Shown: piece after piece, positions 10,110-21,748 of the stretch
How the letters are laid out: every line of letters begins with the position of its first letter
Numbering within the stretch: the stretch's first letter is position 1
Assembly: GCA_963724285.1 (NCBI GenBank)
Contig: CAVRUD010000019.1
Coordinates: 124,001-188,000 of the forward strand
Direction: 5' to 3'
From: CAVRUD01 sp963724285
Lineage (GTDB): Bacteria; Chloroflexota; Chloroflexia; Thermomicrobiales; UBA6265
Length of the DNA: 64,000 bases
Position numbers and translations under genes: made by a program
The notes under the pieces: generated by a model
Told to the model about the DNA's origin: nothing
Seen by the model: only the letters and a program-made list of their open reading frames with translations
Databases searched by the model: none

Positions 10110-12119
10110 TTAAGCCGTTGGGGTCGCCGGGACCGGCGCGGAGAGGCCGCTGGGGTCCGTGATCGGCGCGGCATCCGCCGGGGCCGGTTCGCCGCGCAGG
10201 CGCCAATAGAGCAGCGTGAGCCCAATCACCGAGATCGGGACCATCACGGCGTAAATCAAGCTACTCAACCAGTTGACGTAGGAGATCGCGGGGGAGAATG
10301 TGACCAGGATGACGATGCCGAACAGCGGCGCCGCCCACGATCCGATGACCGTGAGCAAGACGCTTGTCGCCGCGGTTTGCCACCAACGCCCCGCCACCGC
10401 CTGCTCACTCATCGTCATGGCCTGACGCGGATGCACGTCGTCGAGCAGCACCGCCTGGGCAACGAACAGCCAGCGGATCGAGCGGGAGATCGCCCAGGGG
10501 ATCCCAACGACTGATAACGCCAGGACCGCGACCATCAGGAAGGTGCCACCCACTACCTGGAGCAGGCGCTTCAGCCTCCGAAAGACCATGCGGTACGTCG
10601 AGACAAATGACGGTCGCCGGCCGGCCCGGATCTCGCCGACCGCCACGATCACCGACGGTCCGATGATCAGATAGTTGACCAACTGCTGCATACCGCCAAG
10701 CGTAAGCACGACCGCGAGCCGGCCGCCTGGGCCTCGGTCGAAGAGATCGAGCACTTGTTTTCCAGGTGGATAGTCGACGAACACGAACTGAACGGTGCCG
10801 ACCAGTAGTCCGATCGGGATCAACATCAGGCCGAGCGGCGCAAAGATGTGCAAATGCCTGAAATACAGTCTCAGGGCCGAGGCGAGCACCTGCCGTCCCA
10901 TCACGAACAGCAGGGTTCCGGCGGCGACGATCGCCACGATCACGAGCACCACGAGCCATGGGTAGACCACAGCCCGGGTGAGCAGGAGAGATCCGAACTC
11001 CGTGACGTTGCAGAAGACGCTGGTTGGACCCGGGCCGAAGGTGAGGGCTTCCGGAATCTCGATGCTGCTGTCCCGCAAGCGGTCGTCCTGCCAGTCGAAC
11101 GGTTCGGTCCACACCCCCCGCCCGCCCGGCCCCTGTGGGCCGTTGTAGAACGACCGCTGCCGCTCGCCCCAACGACCCGGCCAAGTCAGCCAGGAGATTG
11201 AGCCTGTGGCCTCCGTTATGTCGTTGGGCAGCAGGATGACTTCGGGCTCGATGCGATCGGAGGGACCGGTGGTGACATCACAGCCAAACCCGGCGTTGTC
11301 CTCGCCCCAACCCAGGTAGACCCCGCTCCCGAACTTGCTGGCGTGGGAGCCAGACGCGGCAAAAACGATTGGGTGTGTGCCCTCTTTCGAGAGCTTGTCG
11401 TCGTCCCAGGCCGCTCGCTCTCCCCCAGCATGCTGCGAGTAGCCGACCTCGGTCGGCTCCATGGTCAGCGCCTCCTCGGCCGAGGAGGCGTCGAAGATCA
11501 ACTGGATCCGCTCCCAATCGCCCTCGTGCGTATTGTTGAAATCGTTGAAGACGTACCAGAACCAGTACTGCAGGGCGACGCGGTCCTCGCTCACGGCGAC
11601 GTTGGCGTAGGTAACGGGCTGGTAGCCGGCCATCCGCGCGCGGAACCATTGCTCGTAGGTGCACCCAGGATTGCGCGGATTACCAGGGAAATCGAGATGG
11701 TATGACTCGTCGTCTCCCTCCAGATCGGACACGGACGGAGCAGTCGTGATGAGGGTGTTGTTCGAGAGTGGTCGACCCTCCGCCCGGACAAGTACCACTT
11801 GCGGATCATCGAAGACGACCTCGACCGGCGCGGGTAAGAAGGCCTCGCCGTTGCGGTCGCACGGCCCATCCTGCCGCTTGAGCATCACGATCGGGGCGTA
11901 GGTGTCGGCGAGCTGTTGCTCGGGAGTGGTCGCCTGGGAGCCCGGCTCAGAGCAGGCTCCGACAGCGACTTCGGTGCAGGACGGCCCGACCGGCGCCGAA
12001 CTCGCACCGGCCGGCGCATCAGGGAAGAGCAGCATCGGTACGGCGACACCGAGCGCCAGCAGCAGGTGCAGGACCTCGCGACGTCGACCAATCGAGTTCC
12101 GCGCAAGAGATCCGACCAT
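10110..12119 (-). CDS. Secreted Vps62-like domain protein with polytopic C-terminus, paralog A
   Basis: About 669 residues. An N-terminal signal or anchor (basic, then LLLALGVAVPMLLF) precedes a large exported domain of the Vps62/DUF946 type: LADTYAPIVMLKRQDGPCD, LDFPGNPRNPGCTYEQWF, THEGDWERIQLIFD, YSQHAGGERAAWDDDKLS, GTHPIVFAASGSHASKFGSG and GFGCDVTTGPSD. The last 270 residues hold about six to seven membrane helices. ATG 12119 is chosen because GAGGG lies 8 bases upstream and it clears the preceding gene; an in-frame start at 12179 would overlap it. The paralog at 12820-14820 has the same two-part layout, and a MntP-like gene lies between. Molecular function is unknown. Confidence 0.75.
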   Translation of the reverse strand: MVGSLARNSIGRRREVLHLLLALGVAVPMLLFPDAPAGASSAPVGPSCTEVAVGACSEPGSQATTPEQQLADTYAPIVMLKRQDGPCDRNGEAFLPAPVEVVFDDPQVVLVRAEGRPLSNNTLITTAPSVSDLEGDDESYHLDFPGNPRNPGCTYEQWFRARMAGYQPVTYANVAVSEDRVALQYWFWYVFNDFNNTHEGDWERIQLIFDASSAEEALTMEPTEVGYSQHAGGERAAWDDDKLSKEGTHPIVFAASGSHASKFGSGVYLGWGEDNAGFGCDVTTGPSDRIEPEVILLPNDITEATGSISWLTWPGRWGERQRSFYNGPQGPGGRGVWTEPFDWQDDRLRDSSIEIPEALTFGPGPTSVFCNVTEFGSLLLTRAVVYPWLVVLVIVAIVAAGTLLFVMGRQVLASALRLYFRHLHIFAPLGLMLIPIGLLVGTVQFVFVDYPPGKQVLDLFDRGPGGRLAVVLTLGGMQQLVNYLIIGPSVIVAVGEIRAGRRPSFVSTYRMVFRRLKRLLQVVGGTFLMVAVLALSVVGIPWAISRSIRWLFVAQAVLLDDVHPRQAMTMSEQAVAGRWWQTAATSVLLTVIGSWAAPLFGIVILVTFSPAISYVNWLSSLIYAVMVPISVIGLTLLYWRLRGEPAPADAAPITDPSGLSAPVPATPTA

Positions 12120-12162
12120 GCGTACCCTCGTGAACTGTGATCGGGTGAGTCCGGCCCAGGGA

Positions 12163-12619
12163 CTAGTAGGCCTTTCCACCGGTCAACGCCTGATAGATGA
12201 TCACCGCGCCGAGCACCACGAAGACCCCCGGCCAGACCATGGGCTGCTGCCCCCGGCGTGATCCGAGCCGTTTACCGGCCGAGAGCCCGGCCAGGGTGGC
12301 GAAGAAGCAGATGCTTGCGACGTAGATCAGCACCTCGAGGAGCGAGAGATCCGCCACTGCCAGCGAAATGCCGATGGCAAGCTTGTCCAACGAGACCATG
12401 ACGGCGGTCAGGACGATCGGCCGCTGCGCTGCGGGGGCGTCGTCTGAGCGCCTCTCCGAAGATCAGGCCGACGGAGAGCAGGACGATGCCGACGATCGAG
12501 AAGACGGCAGCGGTCAGCACCCAACGCTGCCGAGGCAGCCCGGCAACTCCGTAGGCAAGTCCGCCGGCAAAGACGTCGATGCCGATCGTGATTGCCAGCA
12601 ACACCGCACCGACCGTCAT
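12163..12619 (-). pseudogene. MntP-like metal efflux pump, one frameshift
   Basis: From ATG 12619 (GGAGG about 9 bases upstream) the first half reads MTVGAVLLAITIGIDVFAGG, with an Asp in the first helix as in MntP, through SVGLIFGEALRR. The second half lies in another frame: MVSLDKLAIGISLAVADLSL (a second helix with Asp, matching the SxDxLAxG motif), SICFFATLAGLSAGKRLGSR and the final helix to the stop at 12163. A one-base change near 12420-12450 would rejoin them to a protein of about 150 residues. MntP proteins export Mn2+. Placement between two Vps62-like paralogs on one strand suggests a shared transcript. Confidence 0.66.
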
Positions 12620-12819
12620 CGAGATCCGCCTCCCAGGCTGAGGCGTCGGCCGGTATCGACCTTCCAGGAGAAGATCCCACTCCACCGATTCCCCCTTCGC
12701 CACCCGGAGAATCATAGGCGGAAACTTCTTCCGCCCACATCAGCTCTATCCGGGTGAGCCGCAAAACGACGCCCGGGCCAACTACGCATTGATCCAAGTG
12801 GCTTCCGATCGGTGAGGCC

Positions 12820-14820
12820 CTAACCCGTGGTCTCGAGTCCCGCGCGATGCAACGCCTCCTCGCGGACTGTCCGCGCCCGCTCGGCCTTCCCGGGGTCGCG
12901 TTCCCGGGTGGACATGTGGGGCTCGATGACCGCCTCGCCCCGGAGGCGGTGGTAGGCCAGGGTGATGCCGATCACCGCCAGTGGGATGAACAGGGCGTAC
13001 AGGAGACTGCTCACCCCGTTCGCGAACTCGACGTTCGCGCCGCCGATGATGAGCATCACCACACCGATGAACGGTCCCGGCAGCGACCCGAGCAACTGGA
13101 ACGCCAGCGTGATCAGCAGCGTGCTCCACCACTTCCCGGAGGTAACGCTCCAGCTTTGGCGCAGCGGCGAGTTCAGCCCGCGCACCTTGTCCAGGATGAC
13201 CGCCTGGCTGAAGAACTGCCAGCGGACGAGGAGGTACACCGCAACCGGGATCAAGATCACGGTCCACGACAGCGCGACGACCATCACCACGATCACGACG
13301 AGCGGCCCGACCAGGCTGCCGAGGTGCCGGAACCCGCCGACGTAGCTGCGCCACACCCCCGGCTTGACGCCGTTACGGATGTCACCCAGGGCGAAGATGA
13401 TCGCCGGCGAGATCAGCAAGAGCATCGCGATCTGCTGGAAGACCATGACGAGGAGGGTAGCGGTCAGCCTGCCGGCGTTGGAATCGTCGAAGTACTGCTG
13501 GACCCACTCCAGCGGCGGGTAGTCCGAGGCCCAGATCCGGAAACCGTTGAACAGGATGCCGATCGGCACGGCGAAGAACCCGATCCCCAAGAAGGTCCGT
13601 AGCTCGTTGCCGTAGACATCCAACGCCTCCACGAAGGCCGGCCAGACGCGCCACACGGCGAATGCCAGCACGCCCAGCAGCCCGCCGATCAGCACCCCAA
13701 CAGCCCAGGGGTGGGAGCCGAAGTAGACGAACGCGCGCGAACCGAACTCGGACAGCTTGCAGAAGAGGTCGGTCGTGTTGACGCCGATGGTGTCGGAGCC
13801 TGGAACGACCAGGGTCGAGGTGCGCCAGGTCTCGAACGAGGCGGCGGGGTCGTTCCACTTGGTCCCGAGGTTCGGGCCCCCCGGGCCGCTGAACATCGCC
13901 ACCTCCCGCTGCCCCCAGCGGCCCTGGTACAGCGCCCAGGCGAACGGTCCGTTCGGATCGATCCGATCCGGGATCACGACGATGCCGGGCCGTACCTCGG
14001 TGCTCGGCCCGGTCGTCACGTCGCAGCCGAACGCGCTGCCGTTCTCCCCCCAGCCGATCATCGTATTGGCGTTGTAGTAGGTGGCGTGCGACCCAGCACT
14101 GAGGTAGGCGATGGGATGGTCGCCGTCCCGCGCGAGCTTGTCGTCGTCCCAGCTGGCGGATTCGCCGCCGGAGTGCTGGGCATACCCCACCCAGACCGGC
14201 TCCTGCGCCAGGGCCTCTTCGGGGGTCTCGGCGTCGAACCCGAGGGAGAGCATCTCCCAGTCGGACTCGTGGGTGTCGTTCCAGTCGTTGAAGTAGAAAT
14301 AGTACCAATACTCCAGGTAAAGGCGGCGCTCCGTTGGCGCGTAGACGTACTTTGCGTAGATGGTCGGCTGCAAGCCGAGTTCGGCCGCCTGCTGCTTGAA
14401 GTACTGCTCGAACGTACAACCCGGGTTGCGGGGATCGCCAGGGAAATCAAGGTAGGTCTGGGGCCCGGCCGTCACCAGATCTTGAGCGGTCGGCGCCGAC
14501 TTGATGACAAGGTCGTCGTCAGCGTCGCCGTCACCGACCGCCTTCAGCTGGACGTCCGGGTTGCCCATGACCCAGTCGACGGTCGTCGGGAAGTAGCCTT
14601 CACCTTCGTAGTCGCAGTCCTCGGCTTGCTGTTTGAGCATCAGGATCGGCGCGTACTTGTCCGCCAACTGCTGCGCGTAGTCGGGAGCTTGGGCCGCCGC
14701 AGGTTTGGGTAACAAGAGGGGCGACACGACAGAGCCGAGCAGCAAGATTACTACTAGGGCACGCCATCCAATCTGGTGGACGACCGTCGAGATCGTCACC
14801 AGTCCAGACCTTCTTGTCAT
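12820..14820 (-). CDS. Secreted Vps62-like domain protein with polytopic C-terminus, paralog B
   Basis: About 666 residues, built like paralog A: a signal or anchor (ALVVILLLGSVVSPLLL), then the exported Vps62-like domain with LADKYAPILMLKQQAEDCDY, LDFPGDPRNPGCTFEQYF, DTHESDWEMLSLGFDAE, YAQHSGGESASWDDDKLA, DHPIAYLSAGSHATYYNANT and GFGCDVTTGP-like AFGCDVTTGPSTEV, followed by about six membrane helices (residues 375-630) and a charged tail. The conserved Cys in QAEDCDY, NPGCTF and FGCDV recur in both paralogs and could form disulfides outside the membrane. The ATG at 14820 has AAAGGG 6 bases upstream; a GTG at 14826 is an alternative. Function unknown. Confidence 0.75.
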   Translation of the reverse strand: MTRRSGLVTISTVVHQIGWRALVVILLLGSVVSPLLLPKPAAAQAPDYAQQLADKYAPILMLKQQAEDCDYEGEGYFPTTVDWVMGNPDVQLKAVGDGDADDDLVIKSAPTAQDLVTAGPQTYLDFPGDPRNPGCTFEQYFKQQAAELGLQPTIYAKYVYAPTERRLYLEYWYYFYFNDWNDTHESDWEMLSLGFDAETPEEALAQEPVWVGYAQHSGGESASWDDDKLARDGDHPIAYLSAGSHATYYNANTMIGWGENGSAFGCDVTTGPSTEVRPGIVVIPDRIDPNGPFAWALYQGRWGQREVAMFSGPGGPNLGTKWNDPAASFETWRTSTLVVPGSDTIGVNTTDLFCKLSEFGSRAFVYFGSHPWAVGVLIGGLLGVLAFAVWRVWPAFVEALDVYGNELRTFLGIGFFAVPIGILFNGFRIWASDYPPLEWVQQYFDDSNAGRLTATLLVMVFQQIAMLLLISPAIIFALGDIRNGVKPGVWRSYVGGFRHLGSLVGPLVVIVVMVVALSWTVILIPVAVYLLVRWQFFSQAVILDKVRGLNSPLRQSWSVTSGKWWSTLLITLAFQLLGSLPGPFIGVVMLIIGGANVEFANGVSSLLYALFIPLAVIGITLAYHRLRGEAVIEPHMSTRERDPGKAERARTVREEALHRAGLETTG

Positions 14821-15091
14821 TGCCACCCTTTCAACGTCGGATCATGCCGGGTGCTGCATCGACCAGCGAGAAACGTCCTCGTTGCTGTCGGGCCCGATTG
14901 CAGGCATCAGGATAATCCCGTTTCCGGTTGCGGCCGATATCGTTCGGTGGCCTCGCGTCATTCCGGCGTGAGAATGCACGGGCGCGGACCGTTCGGCGAC
15001 CGCTTCGATGGTCGCGCAGCCGTCCCGAGACATGCCTCCCGGCTCGTAGCGCACACGGCACCAGCGTAGGGTAACAGTGGATGCTACCCGG

Positions 15092-17782
<2,691 letters not shown>

Positions 17783-18216
17783 CGTTGGTATCTCCTCGGG
17801 CGATCAGCATAGGTCCTTGACAATCCAAGTGGGCTCCGCTCACTGAAGACCACCCTATATCACGGGCCCAAGTGTCCTCGGAAAACCTTGAACCGTGCCG
17901 ACGGATTCGGCTCCAGAGCGCCCGAAAGGGCAAGGATGTCCACTTCTGAGAGCATCCCCGTTACCTCCGAACCCATCGGAGTAAAGGTGGCAAGGACCGA
18001 CTCAGGAAGGTCGGCGAGGTCCGTCACTGGATTTCGCCGCCGGCATCCTTGTTGACCAAGGGGTCAATAGTCCGAATCGCGCCGTTGGCAACGGGTTCCT
18101 TTATGGCCGGCACCATGTCGCCCGAGAACAGGCAGGTCCCCGGCGAGAACGCGTGAAAGCCGGTCGCACAATCCCTGGAGGGAGGAATCCTGAGGTCTGG
18201 GCTCGGCCCCTTTCTC
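17783..18216. other. Intergenic stretch, nothing recognised
   Basis: About 430 bases between the glucosidase start and the stop of the phospholipase D-like gene. It should hold the glucosidase promoter, but no clear promoter boxes, hairpin or coding frame could be supported. Confidence 0.45.
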
Positions 18217-19614
18217 CTAGATGAAGTACACCAGCTTGTCCCAGAACCAGTCCTGCACCCGGTTCCAGCCCCCCTCCGGCAACTGCGCCGGCTCGGAGCG
18301 CGAGATGGCGTCGGCCACCATCACCTGATGCGCATCGTCGGCAACACCGGCATCCTCAAACATCAATGCGATCTCATGGTTGCGATAGAGCGCCCATGAA
18401 TCGAAATTGATCGTGCCGATCACCACCCGGTTGTCGGCGACAATGACCTTCGCGTGGATGATCGTCTCGTGCTCATACACCACCACGCCCGCGTCGAACA
18501 GGTCGCCGTAGTTGTGCTGCACGGCATCTCGCGCCTGCGTCACGTTCGAGTCGCCTGGCAGGACCAGGGTGACATCCACCCCGCGCTCCCCTGCGTCGAT
18601 GATGCGGTCAATCATGTCGGGGTCGGTCATGTACGGATTGAGGATCTCGAGCCGCTCCTGCGACTGCTCGATCACCTCGGCCATCGCCTGCGTGCCCGGC
18701 ACGAACCCGCCCGGCACGTTGTGCAGGAACGTCGCCGGGATCGCCCCCGGAGCGTCCGGCACGGGGAAATAGCGGTCGAGCCCGGACGCGGGATTCGGAC
18801 CGCCGAGGGCATGGAAGCTCGTCAGGTACGCCAGCTGCATCTGCCGAACGACGTCGCCGGTCACACGCACGTAGGTGTCGTGGTAGCTGCCGTCGAAGAA
18901 GTGGTCCTCGAAGCCGGCGCCGCCGACCCAGCCGATTTTCCCGTCGATGACCAGCATCTTGCGGTGGTCGGCGTTGCCCACCTCGTCCTGCCAGGGGTCG
19001 AAGCTGCGATCGCCGAGGAGGCCGTCCCGGTCGATCGGAAAGATGTCGTTGACGACGACCTCAACACCTATCGCGGTCAGCTCCTCGAAGATGGGTTTGG
19101 ACTTGTCATTCACCTTCGCGCCGTAGCGATCGACGATCATGCGCACCTCGACACCGGCCGCGACGCGGTCCTTCAGGATCGAAATGACGCGATCGGACAC
19201 CTCGCCCGGCGTCATCGTGAACATGAGGATGTGGATTGACGACTCCGCTGCCGCCATGTCTTCCCCCATCCGTGGGAAGAACTGGGGGCCATCCGAGAAA
19301 AACTCGACCGAGTCGGCAGTGGACGGTGCCAGCGGGATGGCGAGGTCGGGGATGGTGACATCATCCTGGCTCAGGAAGTCCTCGGTCACCGCCTGCGCCT
19401 GGCCGGACCTGACGGCGTCCGCGGGCGGGGGCCAACTGTCGTGCTCCTCGAGGCGGAGCACGAAAAACCAGGCGAGGAAGAGAATCACCAGCAACAGGCG
19501 CAGGAACACCGACCAGCCACGCCGCAGCCATCGCCGCCAGCGAGGCGTCTGTGCACGTGTGGGCTGAGTCTCAAGCCGGCTTCCGTTTGGTAGAGTCGAC
19601 TCGATTGCTGCCAT
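18217..19614 (-). CDS. Phospholipase D/cardiolipin synthase-like membrane protein
   Basis: From ATG 19614 (GGAG about 9 bases upstream) the protein is 465 residues. A basic, tryptophan-rich segment and one helix (FLRLLLVILFLAWFFVLRL, about residues 33-51) anchor it; the rest carries two HKD catalytic motifs: HRKMLVIDGKIGWVGGAGFE and HAKVIVADNRVVIGTINFD. Each has the H-x-K-x4-D pattern. Two HKD motifs form one active site that swaps or hydrolyses phosphodiesters; the layout fits cardiolipin synthase-type enzymes of the inner membrane, though a nuclease or phospholipase is possible. The longer in-frame opening upstream to 19857 lacks a ribosome site and looks non-coding. Confidence 0.86.
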   Translation of the reverse strand: MAAIESTLPNGSRLETQPTRAQTPRWRRWLRRGWSVFLRLLLVILFLAWFFVLRLEEHDSWPPPADAVRSGQAQAVTEDFLSQDDVTIPDLAIPLAPSTADSVEFFSDGPQFFPRMGEDMAAAESSIHILMFTMTPGEVSDRVISILKDRVAAGVEVRMIVDRYGAKVNDKSKPIFEELTAIGVEVVVNDIFPIDRDGLLGDRSFDPWQDEVGNADHRKMLVIDGKIGWVGGAGFEDHFFDGSYHDTYVRVTGDVVRQMQLAYLTSFHALGGPNPASGLDRYFPVPDAPGAIPATFLHNVPGGFVPGTQAMAEVIEQSQERLEILNPYMTDPDMIDRIIDAGERGVDVTLVLPGDSNVTQARDAVQHNYGDLFDAGVVVYEHETIIHAKVIVADNRVVIGTINFDSWALYRNHEIALMFEDAGVADDAHQVMVADAISRSEPAQLPEGGWNRVQDWFWDKLVYFI

Positions 19615-19829
19615 TCGTGCTCCGATGCTGGGTGTGAGCGCATCATAAGGTATGTCGCCGAGCGGATCGTCGACCACGTTCTCTACGCGACGTCCGCTAC
19701 ACGGTGGCCGAGACCCACTGCGATGAGCATGGCCAGCGCACAGTCGACCAGCAGGACGCGGAAGTGGGCCATGGAGATCTCCGTTGCTCAGATACAGGGA
19801 TAGGACACCTGCAACGTGGGCCCCGGGAC

Positions 19830-20050
19830 CGGAACTGCCAGCCGTGCCTGGGGTCATTCTGCCACCAGCCCCGAGTCATGATCGCTTCTCCAGGCTGGAG
19901 ATCGGGCAGGGTACCCATCACGGTCATGAGGCGGCCGTCTGCACGCGCCCCGCCTGTCTCACTGATGATTGGTGCTACGGGACGGCGCGCAACCGCAACG
20001 TCGTGCTCCGGATTTCGATAGGAAGCCCGCTCGACCAACCCGCGGAAATG
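19830..20050 (-). pseudogene. RecD2 helicase N-terminal fragment
   Basis: On the minus strand an open frame contains FRGLVERASYRNPEHDVAV, RLMTVMGTLPDLQPGEAI and TRGWWQNDPRHGWQFR. This resembles the N-terminal OB-fold of RecD2 helicases (pattern GxVERxTxxNPExxxxVxR, then GxLPxLxPGExxxxxGxWxxDPRHGxQF). Only about 70 residues remain, with no helicase motifs on either side, so this is a relic from loss or transfer. The fold match is from memory of the family and is moderate. Confidence 0.45.
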
Positions 20051-20157
20051 GAGCCGGCGCAGCTCGGTACCGGATCGGTTGGGGTGGCATGGCTGGTGGG
20101 CAAGCATGGTCACGTCGATCCCTCCGGGTGGAGACAGGCCACCAACCACGAGCAGCA

Positions 20158-20450
20158 CTAGCTGGCGCCGGATTCGTCCGGCAAGGTCGAAGCGGAAATG
20201 CGAAGGAGTTCGACGGCTGGCGGCTCGAGCAGGAGGTCGCTCAGGTCACGTGCCCAGTTCCGAGTGCCGGCTTCTCCGCCCACGCCCTCCTCACGGAAGA
20301 CGTCGAAGACTTCGAGCGTGGGCAGGAGCACCTCGACCTGGAGGGCGGCGCCTCCGGATGCCCGGGTCAGGGGGATCAGGAGGCGCGCCTGGAGCCCACT
20401 GTCCCGCGCCGCCTCGACTTGATGGCGGAGCAGGTCCAGCGCTATCTCGG
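20158..20450 (-). pseudogene. Unidentified protein-like remnant
   Basis: The frame ending in TAG at 20158 is open for about 97 codons back to a TAG near 20452 and has no obvious start. Its translation is balanced and protein-like (LQARLLIPLTRASGG, LQVEVLLPTLEVFDVF, LLEPPAVELLRISAS), unlike the arginine-rich chance frames around it. I do not recognise a family. It lies just upstream of the RecD2-like fragment on the same strand, so both may be debris of one lost segment. Confidence 0.3.
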
Positions 20451-20638
20451 TCTATCGGTGGATCGCGTAGGAAAACCGTGCAGATAAGGGGTATGACGCT
20501 GACGCTCGGTTCCGGGGATTATAGGTCTCTGTCATGGCGTCACCACCCCTGTTCATCTCGCTCGCCGCCCAACTCGGCAACGCACGTAGCGCCCACAGCA
20601 CCAAGGTGCCTCACACGCGACGACAGGTCCAATAGTTC

Positions 20639-20780
20639 CGTCACGCGTGATTTGCCGATCTGGTCGGGGCAGGGCTTGCCCTGCCCGGTCGCCGTCCGCG
20701 ATGCGCCCCGTTCGGACCGGGCACCGCCAGCGGATGCCCCGACAACGGCGCGCCCAACGGCAAATGACGGTTGACGGCCC
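20639..20780 (+). repeat. Tandem intergenic repeat, copy 1
   Basis: A segment of about 142 bases repeated with a 152-base offset at 20791. It starts CGTCACGCGTGATTTGCCGA, contains the perfect 20-base palindrome GGGCAGGGCTTGCCCTGCCC at 20667-20686, then a shared ACCGGGCACCGCCAGCGGAT block, and ends GACGGTTGACGGCC. Identity with copy 2 is about 75% by eye. No coding sense. Confidence 0.75.
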
Positions 20781-20790
20781 AGTAGTGGTC

Positions 20791-20932
20791 CGTCACACGT
20801 GATGTGCCGATCTGGTAGGGCAGGGCAAGCCCTGCCCGGTTGCCCACCGCGACGCCCGTTTCGGGAGCCGGGCACCGCAAGCGGATGCCCCGACCACCCC
20901 AATCCGGCCCGCGAATGAGCGTTGACAGACCA
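20791..20932 (+). repeat. Tandem intergenic repeat, copy 2
   Basis: The second copy starts CGTCACACGTGATGTGCCGA and holds the matching 20-base palindrome GGGCAGGGCAAGCCCTGCCC at 20818-20837, with a CGGGCACCGCAAGCGGATGC block and a GAGCGTTGACAGACC end. Conservation of the palindrome and of both ends, with drift between, suggests a small mobile or REP-like element. Confidence 0.75.
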
Positions 20933-21748
20933 CTAGGTGGGTCAGGACTCTGCTCCGTCCTGCACGATATCGCCACAGGCCAAATCAGTGATTCCGCCAG
21001 CTTGCGCTATGTTGCTCCAGGCCGCGTTTCGACCGGAGCTATCTTGGCCCTGGGGAGAGCTCACTAAGCCTCTGACCGCCGCCAAACCGCCAGCCGATCA
21101 GGGCCGACCTGGATGACTCCCGTGACGCGGCGGGATGCCGCCACCGGGACTCGCGGGGCGATCTCTCCCGAGGGATCTATCCGCGTTCCTCCCCACCGGT
21201 GCTTTGGCGAGTACCTCTCGGCGGTGAGGCGGGACGGGTGCGGACGGGATCCGGGGAAGCCGGCCGTTTAATCGCCCCTAACCTGCTCGATGGGTTCGGG
21301 CGATCGCCTTCGAACGCGGTTCGACGCGACGCTGGCAGGGACCGGTCCCCTGATCCTGTCGGGACTGGCCGTCTGTGCGGCCTGCGGGAGCGGGTCACGG
21401 CGACAGCACCATGTCGGCGGCCAACCGCGGCGCTTGAGTGTGGCGGGTCGGTCAGAGTCGGTAGGTCGACCGGCGGCAGCGCTCCGGTTCAGGGGATTCG
21501 ACTGCCCGAAGCGCTGTGCCTGAAGGGATCTCTGCAGATAGAGGACCGCGCTCCGAGGCGCCTCCGAGACGGTTGGTGACCGCCCCCGGTTGGGTCCGAT
21601 AGCGGCGCAGGGACCTGTGACGTCGTTCTTGCACAGACCGTGCGGTCGTTTGCGGGTCGATATACGTTGACGAGCCCCAGGCGCTACCGGGTGGCGCGTG
21701 GGTTCACCGCACCGCTGTTGACCTAAACTGGAGGTCTCCAGGCGATCG
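20933..21748. other. Long intergenic stretch, nothing recognised
   Basis: About 800 bases upstream of the first STAND-LuxR gene. All frames are short or give arginine/proline-rich chance translations. It must carry the promoter of the downstream regulator, but no boxes or operator could be supported. Confidence 0.4.
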
